A stretch of DNA of 64,000 nt, from contig NC_081415.1 of NCBI RefSeq assembly GCF_030272615.1, positions 367,640,667-367,704,666 of the forward strand. The letters run 5' to 3'. The position numbers and the translations under genes are program-made. Under the pieces are notes generated by a model. It was not told the DNA's origin and made no database searches. It saw nothing but the letters and a program-made list of their open reading frames with translations. This document shows, piece by piece, positions 22,839 to 33,083 of this stretch. The stretch's first letter is position 1, and each line of letters starts with the position of its first letter. The stretch comes from Cryptomeria japonica (lineage: Eukaryota > Streptophyta > Pinopsida > Cupressales > Cupressaceae).

Positions 22839-23870
22839 TTATTTTATTTGCAAAAATGCTTCTTCACATTTTTGATCCCATTTGAATGGAATATTCTTAT
22901 ATAGAAGATGGGTGAATGGAAGACATCTATCTGCTAATTGAGAGACAAATCTCCTGATTGATTGCAATCTTCCTTGTAAAGATCTCAATTGACTTATGTT
23001 CCTAGGTGACTCCATCTCCATGATGGCTTTGACCTTTTTAGGATCGACTTCAATTCCATGAGCTAATATAATGTACCCAAGAAGTTTTCCAAAGGTTATT
23101 CCAAATGCACATTTTTTTGGATTTAATCTCAATTGACATCTTTCTAGCCTGTCAAAAATCTTGCTTAAGATATTTAAATGTTCTTGTCTTGTATGAGATT
23201 TTTCAAGTATATCATCTACATAATCTTCCATAAATGTATGCATCATATCATGGAAAATTGTTGTCATAGCCCTTTGCTAAGTCATTCCTACATTTTAAAG
23301 CCCAAATGGCATAACATTCCAACAATAAGTTCTCCATGCATAGGTGAAAGATGTATTTTCTTGATCTTCGAGTGTAATTCTTATTTGATTATATCTCAAA
23401 AAACCATCCATTAATGAAAACATATCATGCCCTGCTGATAAGTCCATAATTATATCAATGTTTGGTAGTGAGAAATCATCTTTTGGACATGCTTTATTCA
23501 GATCTTTGAAATCTATACAGACTCTTATGCTTTTATCTGGCTTTGACACTGGTACAATACTTGAAACCCATTTTGGATAAGCAAAAGGTCTTATAAAACC
23601 CATATCTAACAGTTTCTTCAACTCAGTTTTTACAAGAAGAGCAATGTGTGGATGCATCTTTTTTAGCTTTTGCTTAATTTGTTTTGCTTTTAAATCCACA
23701 TTAAGATGATGCATGATAAGATCTGGATTAAGTTTCGGCATGTCTGCATAGGACCAAGCAAAATTTATTTGTCTTTTCTTAAAGAGTTCCATGTATTCTT
23801 TCCTCTCTTCATTTGATAATGAGGCAGTATAATGAAGTATCTTAGTATCATTTGATGTACCAATGTTTAC
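22839..23870 (-). pseudogene. Tat element reverse transcriptase
   Basis: RNA-dependent DNA polymerase of the element. Reading leftward: NFAWSYADMPKLNPD, SIRVCIDFKDLNKACPKDDF, then the MPFGL box (about 23295), a short broken stretch, and the catalytic box YVDD at about 23212-23223, followed by LNPKKCAFG and the connection region. Stops at about 23292 and 23277 split the fingers/palm from the YVDD part, and another stop lies at about 22837. The active-site box itself is intact. Confidence 0.9.
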
Positions 23871-23906
23871 TGCTTATGTTGGTTCTATCAGGATAGGAGA
23901 TCTCTC

Positions 23907-24848
23907 CTAAAAATATGCAAGAAGAATGTCAAACGTTCCATTTTCTGGTGCCTCAAAGAGGTTTTCACCATCAGATACGTCCTTTATTTTCCCTTTTGAT
24001 TGATCTAGTGTTGCCATGAAATGGTTTTCAACGGTAGGTCTCTTTCCTTGTTGTATTTCAATTTTGCAACTAGAAAGTTTGCCATTCTCCTGATTACAAG
24101 ACTCGTTACTTGATTCTGTAATGGAAGATATCTTAGGTGTGATGGGTTCAATAGCATTAAGATACACAACTAAGTCATGATCATTGGAAAAGACATTTAG
24201 TTTAGGTTTTTCTAAATTATCCCAATCAATTAGTTTAAGATGAAGAATGGGTAAGTCATAATCACTGTCATCATTAGGTGCTTCAAAGTTCATGACATAA
24301 TGATCATAATTTGGCATAGAGTAGGTAATGTCATAGATTAAATGATTTTGAGAATTGTCTCTCCCAAGTGTCTTCCAATTAGTTCTAATAAGATCAGTAT
24401 TAGTATTTTGTGGCTCACACTCAAGTGGTTCTTCAGCAGACATTTGTCCCTTAAATGAATGGATTATATCAACACAAACATCTTTAATACTGCAAATTCC
24501 TTCTTGATTATTTTCAATGACCTCATTTGCATTTTGGAGTTGACATACTTGTGTACATGATAAAGAGGATTCTTTTGCTAGATTTTGTCTCCTTTCAAAC
24601 TCAACTTCTTCTAGACTAATAGTCAATCCTACTTGACTATTTCTTAATTCTTCTATGGTTTTTCCACATCTTGATACATCTTGTTCCTCATTTGATGAAA
24701 ATATTATATTTCCAAATGCTTGATCTATCCCTTTTTGTACTTCTTGTGGCGTTACTTCTTTGTCTTTGTCATTCCCTTTCCTTTGTTGTTTTGCATATGC
24801 CTCTTTTCTCTGAATTATGAGTTCTTCTCGTCTTCTTTCTAACTCCAT
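23907..24848 (-). CDS. Linker ORF between G-patch and RT, unknown, 313 aa
   Basis: The longest unbroken frame in the element (313 residues). It starts with a charged, coiled-coil-like segment (MELERRREELIIQRKEAYAK) and continues acidic and Ser/Asn-rich to IDWDNLEKPKLNVF. The same frame, after one stop, runs into the conserved lead-in to RT (VNIGTSNDTKILHYTASLS). It is therefore a polyprotein linker, not a separate gene. Tat-type elements often have a variable spacer here. No catalytic motif is visible. It is relatively free of stops compared with neighbouring segments. Confidence 0.5.
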   Translation of the reverse strand: MELERRREELIIQRKEAYAKQQRKGNDKDKEVTPQEVQKGIDQAFGNIIFSSNEEQDVSRCGKTIEELRNSQVGLTISLEEVEFERRQNLAKESSLSCTQVCQLQNANEVIENNQEGICSIKDVCVDIIHSFKGQMSAEEPLECEPQNTNTDLIRTNWKTLGRDNSQNHLIYDITYSMPNYDHYVMNFEAPNDDSDYDLPILHLKLIDWDNLEKPKLNVFSNDHDLVVYLNAIEPITPKISSITESSNESCNQENGKLSSCKIEIQQGKRPTVENHFMATLDQSKGKIKDVSDGENLFEAPENGTFDILLAYF

Positions 24849-25362
24849 CTTTTATTTTGTATTAAATAAGTCTTCCTCTGTAATAGTTGTTTGTTCTTCA
24901 TTGTTTTCCTTACTTGACATACTAGATAAGACATCTGGACCCCATTTATACTCATTTGAATCTATCTCTGAACCATGATCTAGGACTACCCCATATAGGA
25001 ATGTTGAATGGTGCAAAAAGTTCCCTGATTTCTGTCATCTCTATTTTCACTGCTTCTGGAATATCTTGTTCAGATTTTGCTTTTGTTCATTTTTCTTGAA
25101 CTTGTTAACAAGATTCTTCTTTACCTTTGATGGTAATCTCCTCTTCTTTCTTTTCATGTTCTTGTTTCTTTTGTTTATTGGTTACTATTTCTGCTGCTTG
25201 ATGTAGCTTTTCTTACCAATTTTCTTCTTTAGAGACCAATTTCTTTCTCCACTTTGATTTTTGATAATTATGGTGCTTTTGATTTGACTTTAGATATCCT
25301 AGTCCTGTCTTATCTTCTTTAGATTGTGAATGGGGACAAATTTGTTCTGAAATACCTTGATG
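24849..25362 (-). pseudogene. Heavily broken part of the Tat polyprotein
   Basis: A continuation of the linker between the G-patch and the 313-residue open frame. The plus strand is CT/TTC-rich, which on the minus strand gives Lys/Glu/Arg-rich sequence with many stops in all frames. No domain seen. Confidence 0.4.
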
Positions 25363-26203
25363 TCATTTACCAATTAGTCCTTTTCCTTCATATCCCATTT
25401 TTTGCATGATTTCATAACCTTTGCCATATTGTTTTGTGGGAATATTAACTTTTGATGTTGTTTCTATAGTTTCACTTTTATCCTTGTACAACCAACCAAG
25501 AATGTCTTTGTCTTCATTTTCTTCTTCAAGAGTTCCAGCTCTAACAAATGTTCCTTTAAACATATCTTTTGATCTTTCTAAGGTCTTTGATTGGATATTT
25601 GTAGGCTTTCCATATGACTTAGGGGAAAGTGGAAAATTATGCAAAGAATATTTTCCCATTCCTTCATCATTTAATTTGAGCTTTTTCTCAAAGGTTTCCC
25701 ATAACTTTTCTTGAATTTATTTGGTAGGATATACTATTTCTCTGTTATCTAGAACTCTTGTATCTTGTGTTGGCTTCAAATTATTGCAATATTGACTAGA
25801 ATCTACAATTATAGTGATCTCTTGTCCTTCATGAGGAAATTTTGCACATTGTTGATATGTAGAAGGAACTGCTTGCAAATTGTGAATCCATGGTCTTCCT
25901 AGAAGAATGTTGTAAGAGAGGTTCAAATCTAAAACCTAACACAATGTATTCCTTTCCACAGGTCCTATTTTGATTGGTAACACAACAATTCCTTTAGAAG
26001 AACGTTCTGCTTCATCATAAGCCTTAATGGTTATTTTCTTCTTCAGATCCACTGCATTTTCTGAATATCCCAAATCTTTTATCAAACTTAATGCACAAAA
26101 TTTTAATCCAGCTCCATCTATGAGTACGCATTTGACACGAGCTTTATTAATGGTGACTTCAACATGTAACAGAGAATTGTGAGGATGTTGTAAGGATGCA
26201 TCA
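25363..26203 (-). pseudogene. Tat element aspartic protease followed by a G-patch
   Basis: The retroviral-type protease would cleave the polyprotein. Minus strand: VKCVLIDGAGLKFCALSLIK (about 26075-26135) is the active-site region, with DGAG where D-S/T-G is usual; the flap/C-terminal part reads NILLGRPWIHNL (about 25880-25915). After a stop at about 25715 the next frame ends in a G-patch: YGKGYEIMQKMGYEGKGLIG (25366-25430). G-patches are RNA-binding glycine-rich motifs that also follow the protease in some retroviruses. Stops near 25935 and 25715 break the frame. Confidence 0.75.
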
Positions 26204-28158
26204 TCATATTTTAGAAAATGATAAGTAATGAGGAGCTATAAGGTGTCCTACCATGTTTTGGAATTGATGTATATCTAGGTCTTTTGAAATTATTTTTTCT
26301 ACTAAAGCTTTCTCTAAAATTTCCTTATGCATAGGTGAAACTTTAAGAAGTTCCAAAATTGATATTTGAGTGGGTATTCTTTGTAATTGCTCTACTAAAT
26401 TGTATTGTTGTGAAGTGGATGTTGGGTCTTTTGTTATACCTGGAAAGGTAACCTTTGCTTTGCTTCTTGTAATAACATTGATTGGCTCTGAAGATGGACT
26501 GTCTTTAACAATGATAACATTTACCACATCATCATATGTATAAGTGTAATTCACTTTGGCTTTTCCTTTGTCATCTTTTAATTGGGATGGTTCACCTTTG
26601 TCATAATTCAGAAGTGGAGCTTTGAAAGCTAGGTGTGATTCATTTTTCTTGTGGCTATCCACTGTGATAGTTCCATTATCAATTAGATCTTGGATAAGGT
26701 GTTTCAATCTTTGACAATCATTTGTTTGGTGTCCTTTATTCTGATGGTAATTGTAAAAATAATTGTCATTCCACCAATTTGGCTTGACTGGTGGTTCATA
26801 ACTTCTTGCTTCTAGTAAAACAATTAATTTGTTAGCAAGAAGAGTTTTTAAAGTTGATTCCAATGGTTCTCCAATGTTTGTGAATTTCCTTCGAGAATTG
26901 GAGGACTTGGTTTTATTGTTTTCTTGATTGTTATTGCTTGGGATTTGACTTGATAGATTAAAAATTGGTTGTTGTTGTTGTTTTGTAGCACTATTATTGT
27001 CATTCCCTCCATTGTTGACATTCCTATTCTTTGACCAAAACTTGGGTTTGTCATTGTTGTTGTTGTTGTTGTTGTAGGAATTATTGTAAAGTTTTAGCTA
27101 TCCTTTCTTTACCATCGCATTCTCTATTTTTAGACCATTCTCAATCATCTTGGCAAAGGAGGGAGGACATTGCATTCTTAGTTGATAACTCATTTCACTG
27201 AGAAGATTATCATTGAATATGTCCATTTTTTCCTGATCAGGCACATCTCTTGGATACCTATTAAACATGTGTTTCCATCGTTTTAAGAAGATCATAAAAG
27301 ATTCACCATTCTTTTTTTTAACATTGCATAGATCCAACATTGTTATCTCATTCCTTATATTGTAGGAGTATTGTGAAATAAATCTATTCACAAGTTCTTC
27401 AAAATGTTTGATTCCAGATGGTAATCTTGAAAACCACTCCATTGTTTGTCCATTTAAACTCCTAGAAAAAAGATGCAAAAGGTAAGTTTCATCATGGGCA
27501 AATTCCAAGCTCATAGTACAAAACTCCCTAATGTGATCCCGAGGATCGGATTTTCCATCGTATTTGTCATATTTAGGGATCTCGCAATGTTGTGTAAATG
27601 GTACCATACTCAAATTTTTATCAAAAGGATATGGGCATATATCTTCTAATGAATACTTCTTGGACCTTGTTCCATTTTGCATATCTTGCATCTGTTGTTG
27701 TAGAGTTTGCATTTGTTGAGTAAGGTTTAACAACAAATTATCCACATAATTTCTCTTTATTTCTTTGTAAGTTCTTTTGTCACTACGCTATTTTCTTGTG
27801 TCATCCATTTCTTTTCTTGTCTCTTCATGACTTTCTTTGTTCACATCTTCATTATTTGGATGTTTTGGGTGTTACTTTCCTCCACGTCTTGTTTCAAGGT
27901 TTCTATGTTAAATTCTTGTGGTAATTTAGCTCCAGATTTTGCCAACATCAAGAGATATTTCTCTTTTTGTTTTGCCAACAATTTTTCCATTAGCCTATCA
28001 AATTTGAAATCTTGCTCAAGGACTCTAATGGTGCTATTGACTGCTTCTTCATCAACAGCGGTATACCAAAAAGTTTGGAATACAGGATTATCTTCTTCCT
28101 CCATTTATTTTTGTTGTTTTCTAAGTTGTTCGTATTGAGCTCTAGTCCAAACTGGCAT
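26204..28158 (-). pseudogene. Tat element gag
   Basis: Capsid/nucleocapsid precursor. The likely start is the ATG at 28158 (MPVWTRAQYEQLRKQQK, then a stop, then MEEEDNPVFQ). The retrotransposon gag core lies at about 27150-27600: CEIPKYDKYDGKSDPRDHI, LNGQTMEWFSRLPSGIKHF, then LVNRFISQYSYN. It is followed by an Asn-rich stretch encoded by a (TTG)n run near 27050-27080, and a degenerate zinc-knuckle-like FYNYHQNKGHQTNDC (first Cys replaced by Tyr) near 26710-26760. Stops near 27840, 27745 and 27095 interrupt it. Confidence 0.85.
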
Positions 28159-29989
28159 GCGATTATTTCAATTTTTTTGAAATTTCCAAAGGACAAAGTC
28201 AATAGGTGATTATTGGTTTAGGAAGATATTCTTTGTTGATTTTAATGCTATTGTTTGTTCATTGTGATAAAGCATCTCTTTGTTGAAAAGCACATCTTTG
28301 CAAAATTTATTTGTCAAACTCTGTACCATAGCCACGTAAGTAGTGATGAAAATGGTGTAGGAATGTCCTATGTTTCAATAAGATCTTGCGATTGATATAC
28401 AAGAATCTTGTTCTTTTCTGAATAGCTTTATAACTAGGTTTTGTTTTCTTAAGGTGATACTTAAAAGTCATATAAGCATCTGACAATTTACAAGTTTGTT
28501 TGATTCCAATGTTGGTGCAATTCTGATTTTGATATAACCTAGGTTCAAAATAGAAAAGATATATCCAAGATTATGAACATAGGTTAAATTGATCAAGTTC
28601 ATGATAGAGGATTCAATTATCCTAATGAGAGACTTGATAATGATGTTGATTTTTTTGCACTTAAGATGTTTGAATCAATAGCTTGTTGAATGTTTATGCT
28701 TATAGAAACCTTTCAGGAATAGCCTGTTGGATAAGTGACCCAGTTGTTGAGCTAGTTTGAAAATACGTGATGGTTTAGAGACATATCTACTCAAGAAGTA
28801 TTTTGATACTGATATTTTGACACTTTAGTTTAATCTGGTGTTTCAAATGTTGGAAAGCCTTTTTACTGCCCTTTTGATCATTTTTTCCAACAATTTGTTG
28901 GATTTTTGCTCACTCATAGATGATAATTTTCTTCAATTTTTGACCATTTGGAACATTTTATAGACATAGAAGACACAATGTTTAATAAACAAAATGCACA
29001 AGCAAGTACAAATCTTATGGCAAGCTGAGGCAATAATTGTTGAATCTCACATGGGGTTTGCCCCAAGGCTACGCTATTCAAAGTGGATATTTAGATGCTT
29101 GACCCTACTAGCTCCACCCTCGACACTCACTTCTCTGGAGTAGCCAAGCACCAGTTTCCATGAAAAATCCCCATGGAAAACTTTATATCTCTACTAAGAA
29201 CCGTATGTGTGTGAGCCGCTTCAGAGGTCCAAGCTCCTGTGCCAACAACTAGAAGGATTTTGGCAACTAGTACAAGTGGTTTTTAGTAAAGGCTTCTGGT
29301 CATGTGGCACTTTCAGCTATGTAAATACAGAAGGTTCCCATCCTATAGAGGTTACACTCCATAAGGTCTATGGGGAAACATAGTGTCGGTATAAAATTAT
29401 CAGCACATGTTGTTTGGGACTTTCATCACAAACACAATTTAATTAGAGTGGATTGGAAGGACTCGGTATTAGCCCTTTTCCACTTTAGGTCATTCCCCTC
29501 ACTGGCCCCCTTAAGGCAGCTTAGGAAGGCAAGCCCTCTAAAGGATTTAATTGCTTGAAAGTAAAGAAAGCATAAAAGAGTGAGTTTGGCTTTTTGATCA
29601 CCCAATTAAGGGGAGAGCATATACCTACCACTTTTAAGACACATAATATAAGTGTTCTTTTTAACTTTCCATAGCAATGTGATCTATCCTCTATTTGGAG
29701 ATGTTGCTCCAACAAGCATGGTGTTTATTTTAGCCTTTTTAAAATTCTACGTGCACCTATTTTAGAGAAGTTACTCAAAACGCAAGTTGCATGTTATCAC
29801 TTTATCCCCTTAGTTAAACTAAATGAGCAAGACATGATATATTACTTTCCAAAATAGAGCTTTTAACTAACTAGGTGAGGAAATGCATAAAATTTGCCTT
29901 AAACACAATCCTGCACATGTATGTCAGTAGTTTAAAATTTTTTAGTTTTGGGACATTCGGATCTGGAAGAAAATTATGTCAGTTGCAAA
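28159..29989. other. Long 5' leader of the Tat element
   Basis: About 1.8 kb between gag and the primer-site side with no conserved ORF on the minus strand. The segment 29040-29550 has clearly higher GC than the rest (for example GGGTTTGCCCCAAGG near 29055) and could be structured RNA or an older captured piece. Nothing else was recognised. Confidence 0.4.
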
Positions 29990-30345
29990 AAAAAGTGCTA
30001 TTCTAACAAATGCGCTATCTTTCACCTCAAAAGCGCTAATTTTTCAAGGCAAAAGCACTAACCTGCACTACAAAAGCGCTACTCTGTGGACTCAAAAGCG
30101 CGAACTTCTTTGACAAAAGCGCTAACCTAGAGGACAAAAGCGCTAACCTGTAATGCAAATACATAGATTTTTAGATAAAAGTGCTAACCTACATGACATA
30201 TGCGTTAACCTGCGATGTAAATGCACTAACATGTGATGCAAATGTGCTAACCTGTGATGCAAATGCATTAACCTATTGAACAAAAGCATTGTCAGAATTC
30301 ACACATGCGTGAATCTGCATTACAAATGCATTAGTTTTACTTCTA
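29990..30345 (+). repeat. Degenerate array of AAAAGCGCTAACCTG words
   Basis: About a dozen spaced copies of (A/T)AAAGCGCTAACCTG or AAATGCACTAACCTG every 20-35 bases, directly inside the primer-binding-site end of the Tat element. It is the reverse-complement counterpart of the 16262-16560 array. No constant spacer or perfect repeat exists, so it is not CRISPR-like. Confidence 0.78.
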
Positions 30346-30379
30346 CAAGATTTTTAAATGTATTTGTGAGGTCCATGAG

Positions 30380-30397
30380 CCCCATGATGGGCGCCAA
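30380..30397 (-). promoter_or_regulatory. Primer-binding site of the Tat element
   Basis: The minus strand reads TGGCGCCCATCATGGGGC two bases after the 5' LTR end. It starts with TGG, as expected for complementarity to a tRNA CCA end. I cannot name the tRNA with certainty. It confirms that the right-hand LTR is the 5' LTR. Confidence 0.7.
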
Positions 30398-30399
30398 AA

Positions 30400-31576
30400 T
30401 GTGTCGACTTGAATTTCATTCTCAGAATGCTACCTGCAACAAGTTAGTTTCACAAAATACTAATGGAAATGCTATAAGAAATCCAAACTCAACTAATGAA
30501 ACTACATGAAATATATATGAAACAAAAATACTGATATTACCTTCATGGTTTATGTCTCATTGTGTCCTAACTCCACTGTTCCTAGTTGCAGATGGTGTGC
30601 TCTTAGACAAGCATTGATAGCTTCCAAGATGGCATATGAAGAATGGACTGATAACTGATAGTTTACAAATGCTATGATATGCAATACTACATGATTATGC
30701 TAAATGATTATGCTAAAATGCCAATTGCTATTTGCTTCAAGATTAAAACTCACGGATGCATAAGTTTTACAAATGATTTGGCTTGCAAATTCACTTGAAT
30801 TATAACTCTCTCTCAACTAGAACTCTTGATTTTATAGACTTTGAGAGGATAAGATGATGTGGCTCAGATCAACGGTCATGATCAGATCTACAGATTTGGA
30901 TGGCTATGAGTAAAGGTGAAGGTTGAGAGAAAGGGAAAAGGAGAAGACAAGCATCACTCATCTCACCTTGACTGGGTTGTTGATTGAGGGAATCTAGGGA
31001 TGGTTGGAGAAAATTTAGGCATGAGAGGATAAGTGGACTCATGTCCTTCCTAAGATGTAGGTATGTTGGAGAGAATTTAGAAGGAGGTTATGAAATATGT
31101 GTACGTACACAATATTTCATTAAGTTTGGAGGTTGGAGATAAATGATGAATTAATATTTAAGAAATATTAATTTCCTTAGCCACATGATGGATGAGTTGG
31201 CAAAGGGAAGATGAAGTGGAGATGGAAGGTGAGTTGGATAAGAGATTAAATAATTTAAGAAATCATTTAATATTGGAGACTATAGGATAGAAGAATAATC
31301 ATTAAATATTAGATATTCAAATGATTGGAGGAAATAATTAAATATTTAGATATTCAATTAATTGATTAGAATAATAATTAAATATTAGATATTTAAATAA
31401 TTAGAGGAATAAGATAGATGAATTAATTAATAAAATATTTCAATTAAATTAATTAATAAAAAGACATGAAATAAATTAAATAAATTAATCTTTTCAAATT
31501 AACTATTTAATAGAAGAATAATTATTAAATATAAAATATTTATTTAATCGCTCATAGCCATTTTTATGTGTATACA
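30400..31576 (-). repeat. 5' LTR of the Tat element, full length (1177 bp)
   Basis: Plus-strand termini TGTGTCGACTT and GTGTATACA. It matches 15028-15741 (deleted) and the solo LTR at 41544-42674. About 31080-31540 is extremely AT-rich (repeats of AATTAAATATT). It is followed by the CATAG duplication. Confidence 0.93.
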
Positions 31577-31581
31577 CATAG

Positions 31582-31933
31582 TATTCACACAAGCAAACTT
31601 TAGTATGATAATGAATCACTTGTAAACATCAAAATAAGAAATCCCTTGAAAAAGTTGTGAACACCAAAAAAATGAAAGATAATGGTACATCTGAAACAGA
31701 TTGATGATAGTCAAATGCTCATGATAGTGGGCATCCCAAGGTGAAAGAGAGAGGGTATTCAAAGAAAAATGAAAATTCAAAATATCAAGGTGCAACAAAG
31801 CTATTAAGAGAACAAATAAGAACAAAACCAATAAATGAAAGTCAATAGGCATAAACCCTAAACCCTAGCTAGAGATACAAAGGGAAAAGACCATGTATGA
31901 AAGAAGTCGCAAGGAAGCTAAAGAAAAAGAAAG
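31582..31933. other. Short unassigned segment between two insertions
   Basis: About 350 bp between the CATAG target site and the next LTR. It is A-rich with no ORF. It contains two telomere-like words (AAACCCTAAACCCTAG near 31855), too few to mean anything. It should be contiguous with 15022 before the Tat insertion. Confidence 0.35.
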
Positions 31934-32875
31934 TGTTGGGATCCAAGAACATTGAGAGGGGGGGGTGAATTAGTGTTCTGCCGATATCATATGATTTTAC
32001 CCCTTTATAACATACACATATAAACTGGAAAATAAAGAAACATATAACATGAAGCAAATAAACCATCTACATAAATGAACACCATAACACACAAAATTTA
32101 TATTTGGAAAACCTCAAAGAGGAAAAACCATGGTGGGATTTGTGACCCACATTATCAATTCACTATCCATATGAAATATATTATATAGCATGGGGCCTGC
32201 ACATGCAGGAAGGCACACTACTCAACACAAAAGAGTCTCACTAACTACAAGCTTCTGTTGAGATAAAATAGTAAAGATGAACTCACAAAATGTATCTACA
32301 ATGCCAAAAAGAGTTCTGGTTATATCTTTTTTTTGTACCGGTTCATAAACCCTGAACACCTCTGCCGGTATCTCCTTTCCTCCAAGAATGCTTTACAAAC
32401 CATCTACTGATCATAGCATGATATTATATTTGCATACAAATGGTCTACATACATGTCCTTCGCATTACATAGTTCTACTTCCTTCTCATATCTCTCTAGA
32501 TATCTCAAAAATGCCTAACAGACTGACTTATATACCCTTTGCAAATAATATGCCTTATGTCAGCTTACAATATATTACAAAAGATATACAATGTCGGCCT
32601 CATACAATAATTAAAAAATGGTTTTACAAATAAAACTTCCTTCGAATCCTAGCCTGATGTCAGCTTCCTTGAAGTCCTAGATGCCGGTGTTGGTTGTGAC
32701 CTTGATTCCTCCAATGCCGGTATCCGCCGGTGTATGCCTCCAAATGCTGGTGTGTGTCTCCAATAGAATCTTGTTGTAATACAGAATCTTATTTCCATAT
32801 AGAATCTTTTTGCCATACATAATCTTGTTGCCATCAATGACAACATATGAATCCAATGAGTGTCAATTGCCAACA
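31934..32875 (-). repeat. 3' LTR of the truncated pol-less element (942 bp)
   Basis: On the minus strand it begins TGTTGGCAATTGACAC after a purine tract and ends GGATCCCAACA. Near the end it has TTCACCCCCCCCTCTCAAT, the C-rich word also present in the LTRs at 4462-5652 and 40226-42760. GGAAAACC...AAAACCATGG in the middle resembles the common R region of Copia LTRs. Confidence 0.82.
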
Positions 32876-33020
32876 ATCTCCCCCTTTGGCATTGATGACA
32901 ACACTCATGTGAAAAATGGATTCCCTGCTGGTTCAACTGAAATATGAAGTATGCTCCCCCTGAGAAATACACTTAGTCTGATATCTGATATTTTTCACAT
33001 TATATTCACTCCCTCTTTGG
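32876..33020 (-). promoter_or_regulatory. Multiple polypurine tracts
   Basis: The minus strand reads CAAAGAGGGAGTG near 33010, CAGGGGGAGCATAC near 32955 and GCCAAAGGGGGAGAT directly before the LTR at 32876-32890. This is the same multi-tract arrangement as at 10999-11373. Confidence 0.7.
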
Positions 33021-33083
33021 CATCAATGCCAAAGACCGGTGAAAGAATTGAAAGAACTTGGTTAAGAATCTGTGCAAAAGAAT

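Larger units (their letters stand above)
15028..31576 (-). mobile_element. Tat-type Ty3/gypsy retrotransposon with PMD cargo, complete
   Basis: A complete 16.5-kb element on the minus strand. LTRs at 15028-15741 (3') and 30400-31576 (5') share TGTGTCGACTTGAATTTCAT and GTGTATACA ends. CATAG flanks it at 15023-15027 and 31577-31581. Minus-strand order: primer site, leader, gag, protease, G-patch, linker ORF, RT, a first and a second RNase H, integrase, then a 4.8-kb tail with an opposite-strand plant mobile domain gene. Two RNase H domains, RT-RNaseH-integrase order and a long 3' tail are Tat-lineage hallmarks. All pol segments carry stops, so it is dead. A solo LTR of the same family lies at 41544-42674. 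Confidence 0.93.

Noticed and set aside
29040-29550. GC-richer block as a possible structured RNA or host exon
   Set aside because: No ORF, no tRNA or rRNA signature and no clear splice structure; left as leader sequence of the Tat element.
29990-30345. Possible CRISPR-like or satellite array
   Set aside because: The repeats are short, degenerate and unevenly spaced with no unique constant-length spacers, and they lie inside a plant retroelement.
31853-31869. Telomere-like AAACCCTAAACCC
   Set aside because: Only two units; too short to indicate a telomeric repeat.
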